Positions 6,523 through 7,408 of a stretch of DNA of 7,408 nucleotides are shown piece after piece. Both the position numbers and the translations under genes were made by a program. Source of the DNA: RPQJ01 sp036277615 (lineage in GTDB: Bacteria > Pseudomonadota > Gammaproteobacteria > Steroidobacterales > Steroidobacteraceae). Each line of letters begins with the position of its first letter. Within the stretch, counting starts at the first letter, position 1. A model generated the notes under the pieces. That model saw nothing but the letters and a program-made list of their open reading frames with translations. It ran no database searches and was not told the DNA's origin. The DNA lies in NCBI GenBank assembly GCA_036277615.1, contig DASUMQ010000195.1, positions 1 through 7,408 on the forward strand. The letters run 5' to 3'.

Positions 6523-7047
6523 TCATCGCCGGCGCAGCAGCCCGCGCAACGGCAACGCCAGTGCGAGCACCGCGTAGGCCGCGAACAGCGACCTGGGCGA
6601 GATCCGCGACTCCCAGCCGGGCGTCAGCCGCTTCGGCACGACGTGGTAGTCCGTGACGTAGGCCGCCGCGGCGACGATGCCGCCGCCGAGCAACGCCATG
6701 CCGACGTCGCCGCGGTTGGCGGCGCGGCCGAAATACTTCTCGTAAAACGTTGCCCAGAACACGCAGGCGCCGGCGTTGAGCGCCGCACCGAGCAGCGTGT
6801 GCCGGGCATCGACCGTTTCCACGGCTCCGGCAGACTCGCCCCACGCAATGTGGCTCGTGGCATTGATCGGTGCGACGGCGCTGCCACTGTCCCGCACGCC
6901 CGCGACCGCGACGCACGCGGTCGTGGCGCCCGCTGCGATGCCGCCCGACAGCGCAGCGCTGCGCAATGCGTCGCCCCAGTCGCTGCCGTTCCCGCGCATG
7001 GTCCGCTGCAATCGCGGTGCACCGCGCGCAATCGCGTTCTGCTTCAT
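6523..7047 (-). CDS. Small multi-pass membrane protein of unknown function
   Basis: I do not recognise a named family. The 174-residue product has about four hydrophobic segments: residues 31-51, 84-102, 115-131 and 153-169. The short N-terminus and the loops are polar and the tail is basic (RGLLRRR). A notable polar loop reads PINATSHIAWGE (60-71), followed by the conserved-looking block HTLLGAALNAGACVFWATFYE (83-103). Together these suggest buried His and Asn residues in an inner-membrane protein. The ATG at 7047-7045 follows a full GGAGGT (7059-7054) by 6 nt. Longer readings of the frame, to 7359, would overlap the acyl-CoA synthetase gene and are arginine-rich, so I rejected them. It lies 175 nt downstream of that synthetase on the same strand and converges on the flavin oxidoreductase gene. 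Confidence 0.75.
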   Translation of the reverse strand: MKQNAIARGAPRLQRTMRGNGSDWGDALRSAALSGGIAAGATTACVAVAGVRDSGSAVAPINATSHIAWGESAGAVETVDARHTLLGAALNAGACVFWATFYEKYFGRAANRGDVGMALLGGGIVAAAAYVTDYHVVPKRLTPGWESRISPRSLFAAYAVLALALPLRGLLRRR

Positions 7048-7222
7048 CCTTCGACCTCCAGCGTGTGTCGCGTCACGGGATCGCGTCTGCACGGCATCGT
7101 GCCGGCCGGCCGCCGCAGGTCGCAAGCGCGGCGCGGCTCCGAGCGCTGTAGGCGTTGCCCGTGTGTCGCGACGTCCTCGCGCTCGCAACGCAGCGTGCAT
7201 TGCCGCGGCTCGGAGGACTGCG
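7048..7222. other. Intergenic gap before the membrane-protein gene
   Basis: This 175-bp stretch separates two minus-strand genes. Apart from the ribosome binding site at 7059-7054 I see only weak structure: a short hairpin CGGCA-TCG-TGCCG near 7092-7104, the GC palindrome GCCGGCCGGC (7101-7110), and a widely separated inverted pair CTCCGAGC (7137-7144) with GCTCGGAG (7208-7215). I see no convincing promoter, terminator or RNA gene. Confidence 0.4.
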
Positions 7223-7408
7223 TTACTTCGTGATTTCGATCGACAGCTTCCCTTCGCCGAACTGGCGACGAAGTTCCTTCTTGTCGATCTTGCCGACGCT
7301 GGTCTTCGGCAACGCATCGGTGAAGGCCCAGCGCTCGGGCAGCCAGAACCGTGCGACACGCTCCTCCAGGAAGGCCCGCAATTCCGGCGCGCTCACCGGT
7401 TCACCCGG
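7223..7408 (-). CDS. Acyl-CoA synthetase (AMP-binding), C-terminal fragment
   Basis: The last 61 residues of an ANL-superfamily ligase are visible, ending in TAA at 7225-7223; the rest lies beyond the right edge. Residues 34-43 read PKTSVGKIDK, the A10 motif, in which Lys40 is the catalytic lysine that activates the carboxylate as an acyl-adenylate. The preceding RVARFWLPERWAFTDALP (18-34) is the usual C-terminal lid sequence of medium- and long-chain fatty-acyl-CoA synthetases. Such enzymes make acyl-CoA thioesters from ATP, CoA and a carboxylic acid in the cytoplasm. That would fit activation of acids made by the neighbouring dehydrogenases, but substrate preference lies in the missing part. 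Confidence 0.88.
   Translation of the reverse strand, partial: PGEPVSAPELRAFLEERVARFWLPERWAFTDALPKTSVGKIDKKELRRQFGEGKLSIEITK

Noticed and set aside
7048..7359. Upstream extension of the membrane-protein gene
   Set aside because: It is arginine-rich and overlaps the acyl-CoA synthetase. The ATG at 7047 has a full GGAGGT at good spacing.

Overview
The window is G+C-rich with dense coding, short intergenic gaps and periplasmic quinoprotein/cytochrome c genes. This suggests a high-GC proteobacterium, probably gamma- or betaproteobacterial. That assignment is an inference from style; there is no rRNA or marker gene here. It reads as chromosomal catabolic DNA: I see no mobile element, CRISPR array or RNA gene.

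Layout, left to right. (1) The last codons of an unidentified + strand gene (1-83), then a perfect 22-bp palindrome (142-163) that probably serves as a shared terminator. (2) A minus-strand pair transcribed right to left: a secreted cytochrome c/PQQ beta-propeller dehydrogenase resembling polyvinyl-alcohol dehydrogenase (1014-2909), followed 11 nt later by an amidohydrolase-2 family protein (169-1002). The amidohydrolase appears to start at a CTG codon. (3) A 117-bp divergent promoter region (2910-3026). (4) A + strand 717-aa secreted cytochrome c/PQQ dehydrogenase of the methanol/ethanol-dehydrogenase type (3027-5180). (5) A + strand luciferase-like flavin-dependent oxidoreductase (5348-6433) with its own upstream region. 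(6) A strong hairpin (6470-6500) between convergent genes. (7) A small minus-strand membrane protein (6523-7047). (8) The C-terminal end of an acyl-CoA synthetase, minus strand, running off the right edge (7223-7408).

How the genes may work together: two periplasmic quinohemoproteins would oxidise alcohols or aldehydes and pass electrons through their own heme domains. A flavin monooxygenase-like enzyme, an amidohydrolase/decarboxylase-like enzyme and an acyl-CoA ligase could then continue the breakdown in the cytoplasm. The substrate cannot be read from the sequence.

The most interesting observation is a 19-bp imperfect palindrome found in both regulatory gaps: between the two divergent dehydrogenases (2946-2964), and in reverse orientation before the flavin oxidoreductase (5261-5279). 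The copies match at 14 of 19 positions and every difference is a transition. This suggests one regulator, not encoded in the window, controls all of these genes as a regulon.
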